DNA of 64,000 nucleotides, from positions 1 to 64,000 of the forward strand of contig NZ_JAPRAT010000012.1 of the NCBI RefSeq assembly GCF_026805325.1, written 5' to 3'. This stretch comes from Natronobacillus azotifigens (GTDB lineage: Bacteria; Bacillota; Bacilli; Bacillales; Amphibacillaceae). This document shows positions 34,554-43,673 of the stretch, piece by piece. How positions within the stretch are numbered: position 1 is the first letter of the stretch; each line of letters starts with the position of its first letter. The translations under genes were made by a program, and so were the position numbers. The notes beneath the pieces were generated by a model. The model worked only from the letters and a program-made list of their open reading frames with translations, was not told the origin of the DNA and made no database searches.

Positions 34554-35885
34554 TCATTTTTTACGTCTGAATTTTTTTATAAAAAGGAAGGAGACCACCA
34601 CTATGCAAATGCTAACGGAGATAAGCACAATTTTTTTATCCTGAAGATTTCCCCTGTTATTCCGACTATCATTACGGAGAATTTCTTCTTCGATCGAAAT
34701 TTCTCCCTCAACCATTACCTCTATCGAGACAAAATAATCTTCATAAGAATCGTGTGTTGCCTCTATGTATAGAGTTGCAACCCCAGGTCCGATAGCAGTA
34801 ATTGTACCGTCTGGAGAAATTTCAGCTACTTCCTTATCACTTGATTGAAAATAAAAATGAATTTCTTCTATCGGTGTGTCTATGTTTAACGTTTCGTTCT
34901 CCCCAACCACAAGAGTGATAGGCTCTTGATGTTGAATGTCTATGTTAAGTTGAGGAGGGGATTTTAACTCAAATACGAAAGGATCACTCCCAATTCCCAC
35001 TCCTGTTTTTGACTGAACCGATGACCAATTCAAATAAAAAGCAGGACGAATGCCGTTTGTATTAGAAAGAAGATAATGATTATTCCATCCACTATCAGCA
35101 TTTCCGTTAATACTTCCTAAATGCAGTACGAAGCGAGGCTGAGATTCAGAGTAAAAAACTGAATCGCGTAGCCAATAAGGCCACCAACCACCTGTTCCTG
35201 AACCGGGTAATAATAGACCATCTACAGGTCTTGCAGTATGTGGCCAACCATTTTTATAGATGTAATCGTGTAATTCTTGAACAGAAAGCAGAAATACTCG
35301 ATCTGTAACTAGTTGATAATAAGACGTATCGTAATTTTGCATGACTTGATCAATATCCTCGTGAAATTGATGTCCTTCTTCCCCGCCATCTCGTTTATCA
35401 AGATCTGCTTGAGATAATAACACCTTATGTGTAGAGGACTTGATTGCATTTCTTTCTGCTTTCGTAAAGTTTGGATCAGATAAAAAGCCCGGTTCCTTTT
35501 CATAGGCATAATCTAGAAAAAAAGAAAAGCGCAAATTATCTTCAGTAGGAGGATTTTGTATCCAGTCAATCTGTCTTTTATCACTGTTTAACCATTGACG
35601 AATATTTGAATCTTGCCAATAGTTACTTCCATATTTCTGTCTCAGTTCGCTTTGATGATAATTCCCTGTAACATCAAAAGCTTTATATGTGAGAATTCTG
35701 TCCGATAACAATAAGGGATCACCATCACGGTCTATATGAATAACAATCCACTTTATTGCTTTATCGTTGTATTGCCCCAACTGTATGACATCACCTATCT
35801 TGGGTGCCGCATACGCATACGAGCTAGCATTAAAACTGAATATTATGGTGGAGCACAAGATGCATAGCAATATTTTTTTTTTCAT
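34554..35885 (-). CDS. DUF6273-like surface protein with Ig-like domain and membrane tail
   Basis: A 443-residue protein with a signal peptide ending near SSYAYA. The main domain (about residues 28-310) begins IGDVIQLGQYNDKAIKWIVI. It shows the SNIRQWLN and WWPYWLRDS...GIRPAFYL blocks I associate with DUF6273. A bacterial Ig-like segment follows (about 315-395, SSDKEVAEISPDGTITAIGPGVATLYIEA). The C-terminal helix IVLISVSICIVVVSFLFI with FRRKK anchors it in the membrane. The likely place is the cell surface; the function is unknown. Confidence 0.8.
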   Translation of the reverse strand: MKKKILLCILCSTIIFSFNASSYAYAAPKIGDVIQLGQYNDKAIKWIVIHIDRDGDPLLLSDRILTYKAFDVTGNYHQSELRQKYGSNYWQDSNIRQWLNSDKRQIDWIQNPPTEDNLRFSFFLDYAYEKEPGFLSDPNFTKAERNAIKSSTHKVLLSQADLDKRDGGEEGHQFHEDIDQVMQNYDTSYYQLVTDRVFLLSVQELHDYIYKNGWPHTARPVDGLLLPGSGTGGWWPYWLRDSVFYSESQPRFVLHLGSINGNADSGWNNHYLLSNTNGIRPAFYLNWSSVQSKTGVGIGSDPFVFELKSPPQLNIDIQHQEPITLVVGENETLNIDTPIEEIHFYFQSSDKEVAEISPDGTITAIGPGVATLYIEATHDSYEDYFVSIEVMVEGEISIEEEILRNDSRNNRGNLQDKKIVLISVSICIVVVSFLFIKKFRRKK

Positions 35886-36260
35886 TCTTTCTCCTCTTTC
35901 TGAAGTTTCGTTCCTTTTTGTTTTAAACCCAAAGCATGTTTAATGGAAAAATACTCATAAAGACGTACTCGCTATCCGTTATATCGGCTGATAGGAGATA
36001 ATAAGTTAGCATGAAAAATTGATAGGATATAGACAACTCAATGGGGTTATTCAATTCAATAAAGTGAAACTTCAAACTTGATATTCTCATTATTTTGAAG
36101 TGGGAGTTTTACGGGCGGTTGCGAGGGATAAAATGTATAGAGCGAAAAGTCACGAACCAAATAGATCTTTATATCTATTTTTCAAAAAAAGAAAGAATTG
36201 AATGAAAAAATAACATATGATAGAAAAAAGTGAAAACATTACATTATCTGGAGGTTTATT
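35886..36260. other. Intergenic region with truncated repeat copy K
   Basis: Apart from the repeat copy at 36060-36128 and the promoter and ribosome binding regions of the two divergent flanking genes, nothing is recognised here. Confidence 0.5.
36060..36128 (-). repeat. Dispersed structured repeat, copy K (internally deleted)
   Basis: Inverted: AAAGTGAAACTTCAAA joins directly to CTTGATATTCTCATTATTTTG, AAGTGGGAG and ACGGGCGGTTGC. Stem 2 and the insert are lost at a different breakpoint from copy E. Confidence 0.8.
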
Positions 36261-37742
36261 GTGAAAAAGAAAAAAAATTACTCATTCGAAGCAAGAAACA
36301 GTTTATTAATTAAATTATATGTCTTATCGGTAGCTTTGGCAGGCATTATTTTGCATGCAGGAGGGATCCCCTTTCTCACTAATCTTATTGGTATTCTATT
36401 CGGTGTAACCACCATTATCATAGCAACATTAATGCACAAATTCCATAAAAAAATCAATTGGATCCCTTATTTTCTTATTGTCAGTTTAGCTATGATGACA
36501 GTCTTTATGCTACTAAACAGACCGGCTATTACTACCTATTTACTTGTGTATTATAGTGTTATTATTATCTCACTTTATCATAATTATCGTTATGTGATTG
36601 TATCTGGTTTCTTTGGAGTGATTATTACGAATTACTTTGCGATCAATTATGGTGAGGAAACAATAGTGGGGTATGATTCGGTTTATTTAGCTTCATTGAA
36701 TCTATTGTTTATATTAATGACGACCTTTTTAATCTACCAAAGTATTATTGGGAAAAGTATTCAAAATGATACCGAGGTAATAGCTAGTGAGGCAATGAAA
36801 GCAAAGGAAAACATGGGAGAAATCGTCGATCATGTGCGATCTACTGTAAACAAATTAGAAGAAATTAATGTTGAGTTAACAAACCATTCGAGCTCTACAA
36901 ATGCCTATGCCAATGAATTAGCACTTACCTTTAAAGAGATTTCTAGTGGGGTTGAAAGCCAATCAAATAGTGCAATGGAGATGAGTGAATCGATATACTC
37001 CATCAATGAAGAAGTGGATAATATTTCTTCAAGTGCGAACACAATGAAGGATCGAGCATTAAACACAAGTGAAATGGTGAAGTCTGGTTCTGTTAAAGTA
37101 GAGCAACTAAACAAAACAATTTCTGAGCTAGATCACACTTTACAAACTACCGTAGAAGAAATGAAAGAATTAAATAGTTCCACTGCTAAAGTTGGTGATA
37201 TTCTACAGACTATTTCAGATATTGCAGACCAAACAAATCTATTAGCATTGAATGCAGCGATTGAGGCTTCCCGTGCGGGCGAAAGCGGTAAAGGGTTTGC
37301 AGTAGTAGCTCAGGAAGTGCGTAAACTTGCCGAACACTCCATTCAGTCAACAAACGAGATAGGAAATATTTTAACGTTAATTCAGGATAAAGCAAATTCT
37401 GCGACAACGAGAGTGACACAAAGTGAAAACACATTCAAAACGAGTAAGGATTTAACGAATGAAACAGGTTCAGCATTCAATAGTATTGAACAGTTTGTTA
37501 TGGAGTTGCAAGAAATTTCGACGGAAATCAATCAAAAAGTGGAGCTGTTGAGTAGTTCATCTGCAACCGTTGTAGACGAAGTAAACTCTGTTTCTAGTGT
37601 TTCAGAAGAGTTAAACGCCTCTGCTGAGGAAGTGCTAGCTAGTGTAGAAGAACAAAATGCGAAAATTACGGGCTTAAATGAAAAAGTTAAAGATATGGAT
37701 CGTTTAACCAAAGAGCTAAATGCTGCTGTAACTACGGCATAA
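36261..37742 (+). CDS. Methyl-accepting chemotaxis protein with multi-helix membrane domain
   Basis: A 493-residue protein starting at GTG after GGAGG. The N-terminal half (residues about 15-175) is made of about six membrane helices with short loops, without an extracellular Cache domain or a clear HAMP domain. The C-terminal signalling domain holds the hairpin tip [41 protein letters not shown]. Membrane-embedded sensor modules suggest it senses a membrane or energy cue instead of an external ligand. It signals to CheA/CheW, which are not in the window. Confidence 0.92.
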   Translation: MKKKKNYSFEARNSLLIKLYVLSVALAGIILHAGGIPFLTNLIGILFGVTTIIIATLMHKFHKKINWIPYFLIVSLAMMTVFMLLNRPAITTYLLVYYSVIIISLYHNYRYVIVSGFFGVIITNYFAINYGEETIVGYDSVYLASLNLLFILMTTFLIYQSIIGKSIQNDTEVIASEAMKAKENMGEIVDHVRSTVNKLEEINVELTNHSSSTNAYANELALTFKEISSGVESQSNSAMEMSESIYSINEEVDNISSSANTMKDRALNTSEMVKSGSVKVEQLNKTISELDHTLQTTVEEMKELNSSTAKVGDILQTISDIADQTNLLALNAAIEASRAGESGKGFAVVAQEVRKLAEHSIQSTNEIGNILTLIQDKANSATTRVTQSENTFKTSKDLTNETGSAFNSIEQFVMELQEISTEINQKVELLSSSSATVVDEVNSVSSVSEELNASAEEVLASVEEQNAKITGLNEKVKDMDRLTKELNAAVTTA

Positions 37743-37804
37743 TAGTAAAAATGAAGAATGAAGCCTAAAAATATTTCACTCTATTTTTTTGAAAAAATTT
37801 GTTA

Positions 37805-37831
37805 AAGACGAGGATTGTCCCTCTTCTTTTT
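37805..37831 (+). terminator. Probable terminator after the chemoreceptor gene
   Basis: AAGACGAGG pairs with CCTCTT (bulged C), followed by CTTTTTG. Confidence 0.5.
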
Positions 37832-37833
37832 GC

Positions 37834-37863
37834 TTGTGGTCTAGTTTTTTTACTAGACCACAA
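37834..37863. other. Perfect 12-bp hairpin
   Basis: TTGTGGTCTAGT and ACTAGACCACAA are exact reverse complements around a T-run loop. An A-run, not a T-run, follows on the plus strand, so it is not an ordinary terminator. Confidence 0.6.
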
Positions 37864-38027
37864 AAAAATATTAGAAAGTCGTTTTCTTATGTTGAATTAA
37901 CGATTATATTGTTTGAATTATCCAATTATTCGGTTATATGTAACAGGGATAAGTTAACGGATGTTTGAAAACATAGATGAAGAGAATATAATTGTTACGA
38001 ACATTTTTTGTGAAGGGGTTTAAATAG

Positions 38028-38159
38028 ATGCATATGTTAAGTGATCAACTATTATTTGAAGTTTATGAAAAGGCAGTAGAACTTAGTTTAGATAGAAACT
38101 TTATTCAGTTAATCAAGCAGGAGATCAAGAATAGAGAGGCAATAAAGAAAGTACATTAA
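38028..38159 (+). CDS. sda: Sda-like sporulation checkpoint inhibitor
   Basis: A 43-residue protein with AAGGGG 9 bases before ATG. Its sequence, from LSDQLLFEVYEKAVEL to FIQLIKQEIKNR, matches Sda as I remember it (LSDELLIESYFKATEM...FIELIENEIKRR). Sda is a helical hairpin that blocks sporulation histidine kinases such as KinA when DNA replication is perturbed. In B. subtilis its promoter carries DnaA boxes; only a weak TTATCCAAT lies upstream here (about 37918). The gene supports a spore-forming host. Confidence 0.85.
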   Translation: MHMLSDQLLFEVYEKAVELSLDRNFIQLIKQEIKNREAIKKVH

Positions 38160-38447
38160 TTGCCTCGTAACCTTCTTAAAAAATTATTTCCAATTTGGCC
38201 ATATTTACTAAAAAATCGCTAAATAATGATACAATATAGTTGTAAAGTGACATGGGAAGACTTGAGCTCAAATAAGGGGAAAATAAAGCGGTTTAGGATG
38301 GTTAATTCTTCGTTCTTCACAGAGTGGTCCGAGTTCATGTTGAACCAACTATATTATCGTTGTTAAATGAAGTTTCACTTTATCTGAAAATACTTGACTT
38401 AGCAAGGAAAGTACGTGCTATTGTTTAGTTTTGGGGAGGCATTGTGA

Positions 38448-39176
38448 TTGGATTCAAAAATTAAATTAGTTATTGCAGATGATAATTTAGATGCCCAAGA
38501 AATAATGTCAACCTTTATTTTACCTATTGAATTTTTAGAATTAATCGATGTTGTTGATAATGGAGCGAGTCTGCTCGAAGTAACTATTAATCGGAAACCA
38601 GACTTAATACTTGCAGATATTAATATACCGAAATTAAATGTCGTTAAAGCGGTTTCATCTTGTTTGGAGGTGAATCCTAATGTAAAGTTTATTTTTTTAA
38701 CGGCATATCAGGAATATGCAGTGGATGTATTTGAGTTGAATGCAGTCGATTATCTAATCAAACCAATTAAAAAAGAACGCTTATATAGTGCTTTAGAAAA
38801 GGCAAGACGAATGATATTAGACCCTATACAACAAGCAAAAAAGATACTGACAATCCAAATGAATAGAAATAGTTATTTCATTCATTTTCATTCTATTATA
38901 TGTATCGAAAGAGCGAATAGAAAGACAGTGATTCACACGTTAGAAGAAATCTATGAAACAAATGAATCTTTAGATAGTATTTCTAAACGATTAAACAGTG
39001 ATTTTTATCGTACTCATCGTTCTTTTATTGTTAATGTATATAGTATTTCTCATATTAGTTTAGAAGGGGAGACATATCTTGCCCACCTAAAAAACTATCC
39101 ACATCATGTACATGTTTCCAAACGTCGCATAAAAGATTTGTACAAAGAAATTTCTTATTCAAGCAAAGAGCCCTAG
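38448..39176 (+). CDS. LytTR-family response regulator (orphan)
   Basis: A 242-residue protein starting at TTG after GGGGAGG. The receiver domain (residues 1-120) has LVIADDN, the phospho-acceptor in LILADINIP, the Thr of FLTAYQEY and Lys in IKPIKKE. The C-terminal LytTR DNA-binding domain (about 135-235) holds YFIHFHSIICIERANRKTVIHT and LNSDFYRTHRSFIVN. No sensor kinase gene is next to it. LytTR regulators often control surface, autolysin or signalling genes. Confidence 0.9.
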   Translation: MDSKIKLVIADDNLDAQEIMSTFILPIEFLELIDVVDNGASLLEVTINRKPDLILADINIPKLNVVKAVSSCLEVNPNVKFIFLTAYQEYAVDVFELNAVDYLIKPIKKERLYSALEKARRMILDPIQQAKKILTIQMNRNSYFIHFHSIICIERANRKTVIHTLEEIYETNESLDSISKRLNSDFYRTHRSFIVNVYSISHISLEGETYLAHLKNYPHHVHVSKRRIKDLYKEISYSSKEP

Positions 39177-39202
39177 GAGTGGATTAAGGGTTCTTTTTTT
39201 TT
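39165..39202 (+). terminator. Terminator overlapping the end of the LytTR gene
   Basis: AAAGAGCCCT pairs with AGGGTTCTTT (one G-U) and continues into T8. The stem starts inside the last codons of the gene. Confidence 0.75.
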
Positions 39203-39550
39203 GTCTAATTTGCGACATAAAATAGGGAGTTATAGTGTTGACTAAAAGTGATAGAATAAAAATTTGTTGAACAGTAATGTGATTGGTCGTTTGATTTGTA
39301 ATTATTGTTAAATTAGTTCTCCTGAAGGGTATTTGAATAGATAAGTAATCATAAGGAAGTATGAATATACATTCTTTAGACATAACTATTATTTATTAAA
39401 AATATTAGAGATGTTAAAGGAAAGGGTTATATGACTAGAAAGAAAGGGATATATCAGTATTTTTAGTGAACACTATTTCTTTTGAACTGGCGACATTTTC
39501 AAATTCCAATAATAAGTTGAGATAATGATATAGCGACCTACTAATTAATG

Positions 39551-39597
39551 TGCTAAAATTAAATAACAAAAATAACAAAAATAACAAAAATAACAAC
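39551..39597 (+). promoter_or_regulatory. Extended -10 and AAAAATAAC direct repeats upstream of the LacI gene
   Basis: TGCTAAAAT (39551-39559) is an extended -10. It is followed by nearly four 9-base direct repeats AAAAATAAC up to 39597. The same motif recurs ahead of the GH113 gene. The preceding stretch (39203-39550) holds nothing else recognised. Confidence 0.5.
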
Positions 39598-39620
39598 GAT
39601 AAAAAATATGAGGTGGAAAT

Positions 39621-40658
39621 ATGGCGAGAAAAAAAATAACGATGCAAAAGATAAGTGAAATTGCTGGAGTATCTAAGTATGTAGTGTCAAAAACATTAAA
39701 TGGGAAGCCGGGAGTAAGTGAAACTACGAGAAAAAAAGTACTAAATATTGCAAAGGAACTAGGGTATTTTAAGGGAGATATTCTGGCAACGAGTGATGGG
39801 AAAAGAGATAAGAATGGTGGTTTAATTTTAGTTGTAGTCCCTAATCAAAATGAGTATTTTGAAAATTCACCGTACTGGGGAAGGGTGATTGACGGTGTTA
39901 CGTCGGGTATCTATGAAAAAAATTTAAATACAATAATTATGACGGAAAACCAAGAGATAAAAGAACATATAAATATTAAAAAACTAATCGGTATTATTTG
40001 CGTTGGGCAAATATCTACTGATTACCTGCTAGATTTACAACGACTTGCTGTACCAATAGTGATGATAGATAACGAAGATGCACTAATAAAATCTGATACC
40101 ATATTTAAGGATAACTTCGGTGGAGTTAATAGAATGACTAAACACTTAATCGCGTTAGGACATACTCAAATAGCTTTTGTAGGTGATATTAATTTTTCGC
40201 TCAGTTTCTATGATCGCTGGTTAGGTTTTCGAATTGCTTGTGAACAAGCTGGGGTTAATACGGAACACTCTCAGGCGCAAATATCCCTTGCTTATCATAA
40301 TTTTGAAAACAAATTTAATGATTGGATAGCGCAAAACGAGAAGAAACATTTATCTTTTCCCACTGCATTTGTTTGTGCCAATGATGATATCGCTGTAAAT
40401 ACAATGAAGGTTTTGACAAAACAAGGCCTTTGTATACCGGAGGACTGTTCAGTAACGGGGTTTGATAATCTTGAGGTCGGAATGTATACAACCCCGCCAA
40501 TCTCGACAGTTCAAGTAATGAAAGAGTCTATTGGAAGACGAGCGGTTTCGAAACTTCTATGGAGAATTAACCATGAACAATTCCCGCCGGAAAAAATATT
40601 AGTAGATGGTGATTTAATGATAAGAGAATCTGTATCTTCACCAAAAGTAAAAGAGTAG
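39621..40658 (+). CDS. LacI family transcriptional regulator (mannan locus, regulator 1)
   Basis: A 345-residue protein with GAGGTGG 6 bases before ATG. The helix-turn-helix is ITMQKISEIAGVSKYVVSKTLNGKPGVSETTRKKV, where Tyr replaces the more common Ser/Thr in the recognition region. The sugar-binding domain has a periplasmic-binding fold (GGLILVVVPNQNEYFENSPYWGRVIDGV; DDIAVNTMKVLTKQGL; SVTGFDNLEVG). It lies directly upstream of the GH113 gene and probably controls it, and itself, in response to a manno-oligosaccharide. Confidence 0.92.
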   Translation: MARKKITMQKISEIAGVSKYVVSKTLNGKPGVSETTRKKVLNIAKELGYFKGDILATSDGKRDKNGGLILVVVPNQNEYFENSPYWGRVIDGVTSGIYEKNLNTIIMTENQEIKEHINIKKLIGIICVGQISTDYLLDLQRLAVPIVMIDNEDALIKSDTIFKDNFGGVNRMTKHLIALGHTQIAFVGDINFSLSFYDRWLGFRIACEQAGVNTEHSQAQISLAYHNFENKFNDWIAQNEKKHLSFPTAFVCANDDIAVNTMKVLTKQGLCIPEDCSVTGFDNLEVGMYTTPPISTVQVMKESIGRRAVSKLLWRINHEQFPPEKILVDGDLMIRESVSSPKVKE

Positions 40659-40702
40659 AAAAAAAACTTTTAATTCACCTCTTAAAGTGTTATTATAAAA
40701 CG

Positions 40703-40740
40703 TATAATTAATAACAAATATAATAACAAAAATAACAAAA
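40703..40740 (+). promoter_or_regulatory. Promoter -10 and AATAACAAA repeats before the GH113 gene
   Basis: TATAAT at 40703-40708 is followed by three AATAACAAA-like units up to the GAGGTG ribosome binding site. It mirrors the arrangement before the LacI gene upstream. The -35 is not clear. Confidence 0.5.
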
Positions 40741-40751
40741 GAGGTGTAAGA

Positions 40752-41681
40752 ATGGAATTCGTTAAAGGGATGACATGGGGTTGGATAGGTACTAGAGGGC
40801 AATGGAAAACAACGGAAGCCGAACATTCGATGGAAGAAATGGTAGACAGACTGGGTGTGAATTGGACTGCTGTTGCATTTCAAGCGCAACAAAAAACAGC
40901 ACACAGTACGGAAATTAATTATAAGGATTCCCCTGTCGTAACAACTGAGGAAATATATTGGGCTATAGACAAAGCGAAAAGCTTAGGTTTGAAGATTTGT
41001 TTAAAACCAGTTGTAAATTGCACGAACGGGACATGGAGAGCTCATATCAACTTTTTTGATCAAGATGTACCGGGGGAGCCGTCATGGACAGAATGGTTTA
41101 ATAGTTATGAAGAATATATTCTTTATTATGCAAGAATGGCGGAGGAAACAAAATGCGAAATGTTCTGTATTGGTTGTGAAATGGTCCAGGCTGATAAAAG
41201 GGATTTCGAGTGGCGTCGATTAATTAAGAAAGTAAGAGAAGTGTATTCTGGAACAATCACTTATAACTGTGATAAGTATCAAGAAGACCGTTTAACATGG
41301 TGGGATGCAGTAGATATGATATCTTCTAGTGGTTATTATCCTGTCGGAACATGGGATAAACAAATTAAACGAATTGAGAAAGTTGTTAAAGAACAAAACA
41401 AACCATTTTTCTTTATGGAAGCAGGTTGTCCAAGTAGAACTGGTTCTTCAAATGCTCCTAATGACTGGAATCACGTTGGAGATGTCAATGAGGAAGAACA
41501 AAATGATTATTACAAGGAAATGTTTGAAAAACTTGATTCAGTACCTTGGTTTTCAGGCTATGCATTATGGGATTGGCCTGCAAAACTATACAACAGAGAT
41601 ACAGCATCAAAAAATACTGATTACTGTGTATACGGAAAAAAAGCAGAAGAAACAATTAAATACTATTATTCGAAAAAATAA
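40752..41681 (+). CDS. Intracellular GH113 beta-1,4-mannanase/mannobiohydrolase-like enzyme
   Basis: A 309-residue single-domain enzyme without a signal peptide, so it acts in the cytosol on imported manno-oligosaccharides. It begins VKGMTWGWIGTRGQW, typical of the family. The catalytic acid/base is Glu143 in FCIGCEMVQ and the nucleophile Glu223 in FFMEAGCPS. The 80-residue spacing equals that of the characterised Alicyclobacillus GH113 mannanase (Glu151/Glu231, from memory). Endo or exo action cannot be told here. It is the first enzyme gene of the mannan locus, next to a LacI gene. Confidence 0.85.
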   Translation: MEFVKGMTWGWIGTRGQWKTTEAEHSMEEMVDRLGVNWTAVAFQAQQKTAHSTEINYKDSPVVTTEEIYWAIDKAKSLGLKICLKPVVNCTNGTWRAHINFFDQDVPGEPSWTEWFNSYEEYILYYARMAEETKCEMFCIGCEMVQADKRDFEWRRLIKKVREVYSGTITYNCDKYQEDRLTWWDAVDMISSSGYYPVGTWDKQIKRIEKVVKEQNKPFFFMEAGCPSRTGSSNAPNDWNHVGDVNEEEQNDYYKEMFEKLDSVPWFSGYALWDWPAKLYNRDTASKNTDYCVYGKKAEETIKYYYSKK

Positions 41682-41839
41682 TTTCATTTTTTTCATTACC
41701 ATATTTACTAGAAAAATAAGAAATGCTGCTTGTTAAGAGTTTGTAGAATGTTTTTATTAATTTTAGATGCGAAAAAAGCGAAAGGTGGGAGAAGGCTATT
41801 CCTTCCTTTCAATTTACAACACAAAGGGGGAGAGTGGAG

Positions 41840-43627
41840 GTGGGGAGAAAGAAAGAAGAGCAAATCGATTATGAAACGTTGTTTAATGAAAACTCCGACA
41901 AATTAAAAAAACCTTTCCTTTTTTTAGCTGCGGTTTATAAAGGACAGAGACTAAACTTATTTTTTTCTTTTTTCTTTTTTCTAATTAAGCATTCGCCTGT
42001 ATGGATCATTCCTATTATTACTGCCAATATGATTAATATCGCAAGTAATCCAGCGGAAAGAGACCTTAGCGGGATATGGATTAATTTACTCGTTATTAGT
42101 ATTATTATTGCGCAGAATATCCCTGCTCAATATTTCCACATCAGTTTTTTGAGTAAAGCGTCCCGTCAAGTGGAGTCTGGATTACGAAGTACTCTAATGA
42201 GGAAACTTCAACACTTATCAATCTCTTATCACGGTGAGTTGAGGGCTGGTAGATTACAAGCGAAAGTTCTGAGAGATGTCGAGAATATAGAGGTGTTATC
42301 CAAGCAGATTATGTTTACATTTTCTGCAGCAATAACAAATGTTGTTGTAGCAATTGGTGTTACTGCTTATCAAAATGGAATTGTTGCGTTGTTTTTTATT
42401 TTGGTCATACCAATTGGGATAGGGTTAGTCTATTTCTTTAAAAAAAGTTTGCTGTCGAGGAACCGAATTTTTCGTAAACAAATTGAAACGATGTCAGGTC
42501 AAGTTACTGAAACATTAACCATGATTCCGGTAACTAGAGCTCACGGTTTAGAGGACTTGGAAATAGAGAAAACCGATCATACTCTCCAGAATCTAAAAGG
42601 AAAGGGGTATCGTTTAGATCTAGCGGAAGCATTATTCGGCGCGTCTGGTTGGGTTGTCTTTCAGATGTTCCAAATGTTTTGTCTTGTGTTCACGTCCATC
42701 TTAGCATTACGTGGACAGATACAGGTTGGTGATATCGCTATGTATCAAGGTTTCTTCAACTCTATTTTGATGTCCATAAATCATATTATTAATGTATACC
42801 CACAATTAGCAAAAGGATATGAGTCAATCATATCCGTATCTGAAGTATTATTATCTAATGATATCAATGAATATAACGGAACGAAAAAAATTGAGCATAT
42901 TGATGGAAACATCCAATTCAATAACGTGTCTTTTCATTACAATGATACAGCCAAGCATGTACTACGAGATGTAAATATAGATGTGAACCGAGGAGAATGT
43001 ATCGCATTAGTTGGAGAATCAGGGGCTGGGAAATCAACTATATTAAGTATGTTAGTAGGATTTTATAAACCAACGAAGGGAAGTATTCTTATCGATGGAA
43101 TAGCTCTCGATGATCTTGACTTACAATCATATCGGCAGAAAATTGCTGTTGTGCCTCAAAATACAATTTTATTCTCAGGATCGATTAGAGAGAATATTAT
43201 GTATGGGTTATCTAATGTGAAAGAAGAAAAAATACAAGAAGTAATTGAGATGGCTAATTTACGTGATGTTATTGAAGAGATGCCTGATGGAATAGAAACT
43301 CATATTGGAGAGCATGGTAACAAAATGTCAGGAGGGCAACGCCAACGGATTGCAATTGCGAGGGCAATTATTCGTAACCCGCAGCTGATATTATTGGATG
43401 AGGCTACATCAGCTTTAGACAATAAATCAGAATTTAGGATTCAAGAAGCGATACGAGAGCTAATCAAAGGGCGAACGACGTTTATCGTTGCGCACAGATT
43501 ATCTACAATTCGTGATGCAGATCGAATAATAGTTATGAAGAATGGAGAATGTGTTGAAACCGGGACATATGAAGAGTTACTTGAAAAGAAAGGTGAATTC
43601 TATCAACTGAAACAAATGCAAGGATAA
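41840..43627 (+). CDS. ABC transporter, fused membrane and ATPase domains (MsbA/ABCB type)
   Basis: About 595 residues. The GTG at 41840 is 9 bases after AAGGGGG; a GTG two codons earlier is too close. The N-terminal half is a six-helix type-IV transporter domain (about residues 25-330). The ATPase domain has Walker A GESGAGKST, signature MSGGQRQR, Walker B LILLDEATSALD and H-loop VAHRLST. It is a homodimeric half-transporter of the exporter type, unusual inside a sugar-import locus. It could export a sugar or a toxic by-product, or be a mannan-linked transporter of unknown cargo. Confidence 0.9.
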   Translation: MGRKKEEQIDYETLFNENSDKLKKPFLFLAAVYKGQRLNLFFSFFFFLIKHSPVWIIPIITANMINIASNPAERDLSGIWINLLVISIIIAQNIPAQYFHISFLSKASRQVESGLRSTLMRKLQHLSISYHGELRAGRLQAKVLRDVENIEVLSKQIMFTFSAAITNVVVAIGVTAYQNGIVALFFILVIPIGIGLVYFFKKSLLSRNRIFRKQIETMSGQVTETLTMIPVTRAHGLEDLEIEKTDHTLQNLKGKGYRLDLAEALFGASGWVVFQMFQMFCLVFTSILALRGQIQVGDIAMYQGFFNSILMSINHIINVYPQLAKGYESIISVSEVLLSNDINEYNGTKKIEHIDGNIQFNNVSFHYNDTAKHVLRDVNIDVNRGECIALVGESGAGKSTILSMLVGFYKPTKGSILIDGIALDDLDLQSYRQKIAVVPQNTILFSGSIRENIMYGLSNVKEEKIQEVIEMANLRDVIEEMPDGIETHIGEHGNKMSGGQRQRIAIARAIIRNPQLILLDEATSALDNKSEFRIQEAIRELIKGRTTFIVAHRLSTIRDADRIIVMKNGECVETGTYEELLEKKGEFYQLKQMQG

Positions 43628-43673
43628 GAAATAACTGCAAAACCAATTTGTGCGATTTGAGGGGAAGTTTAAA

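Noticed and set aside
36905..37434. Minus-strand frames within the chemoreceptor gene
   Set aside because: They are shadows of a regular coiled-coil coding sequence.
41329..41736. 135-codon frame inside the GH113 gene region
   Set aside because: It lies almost entirely in another frame of a well-supported enzyme gene with matching catalytic residues.
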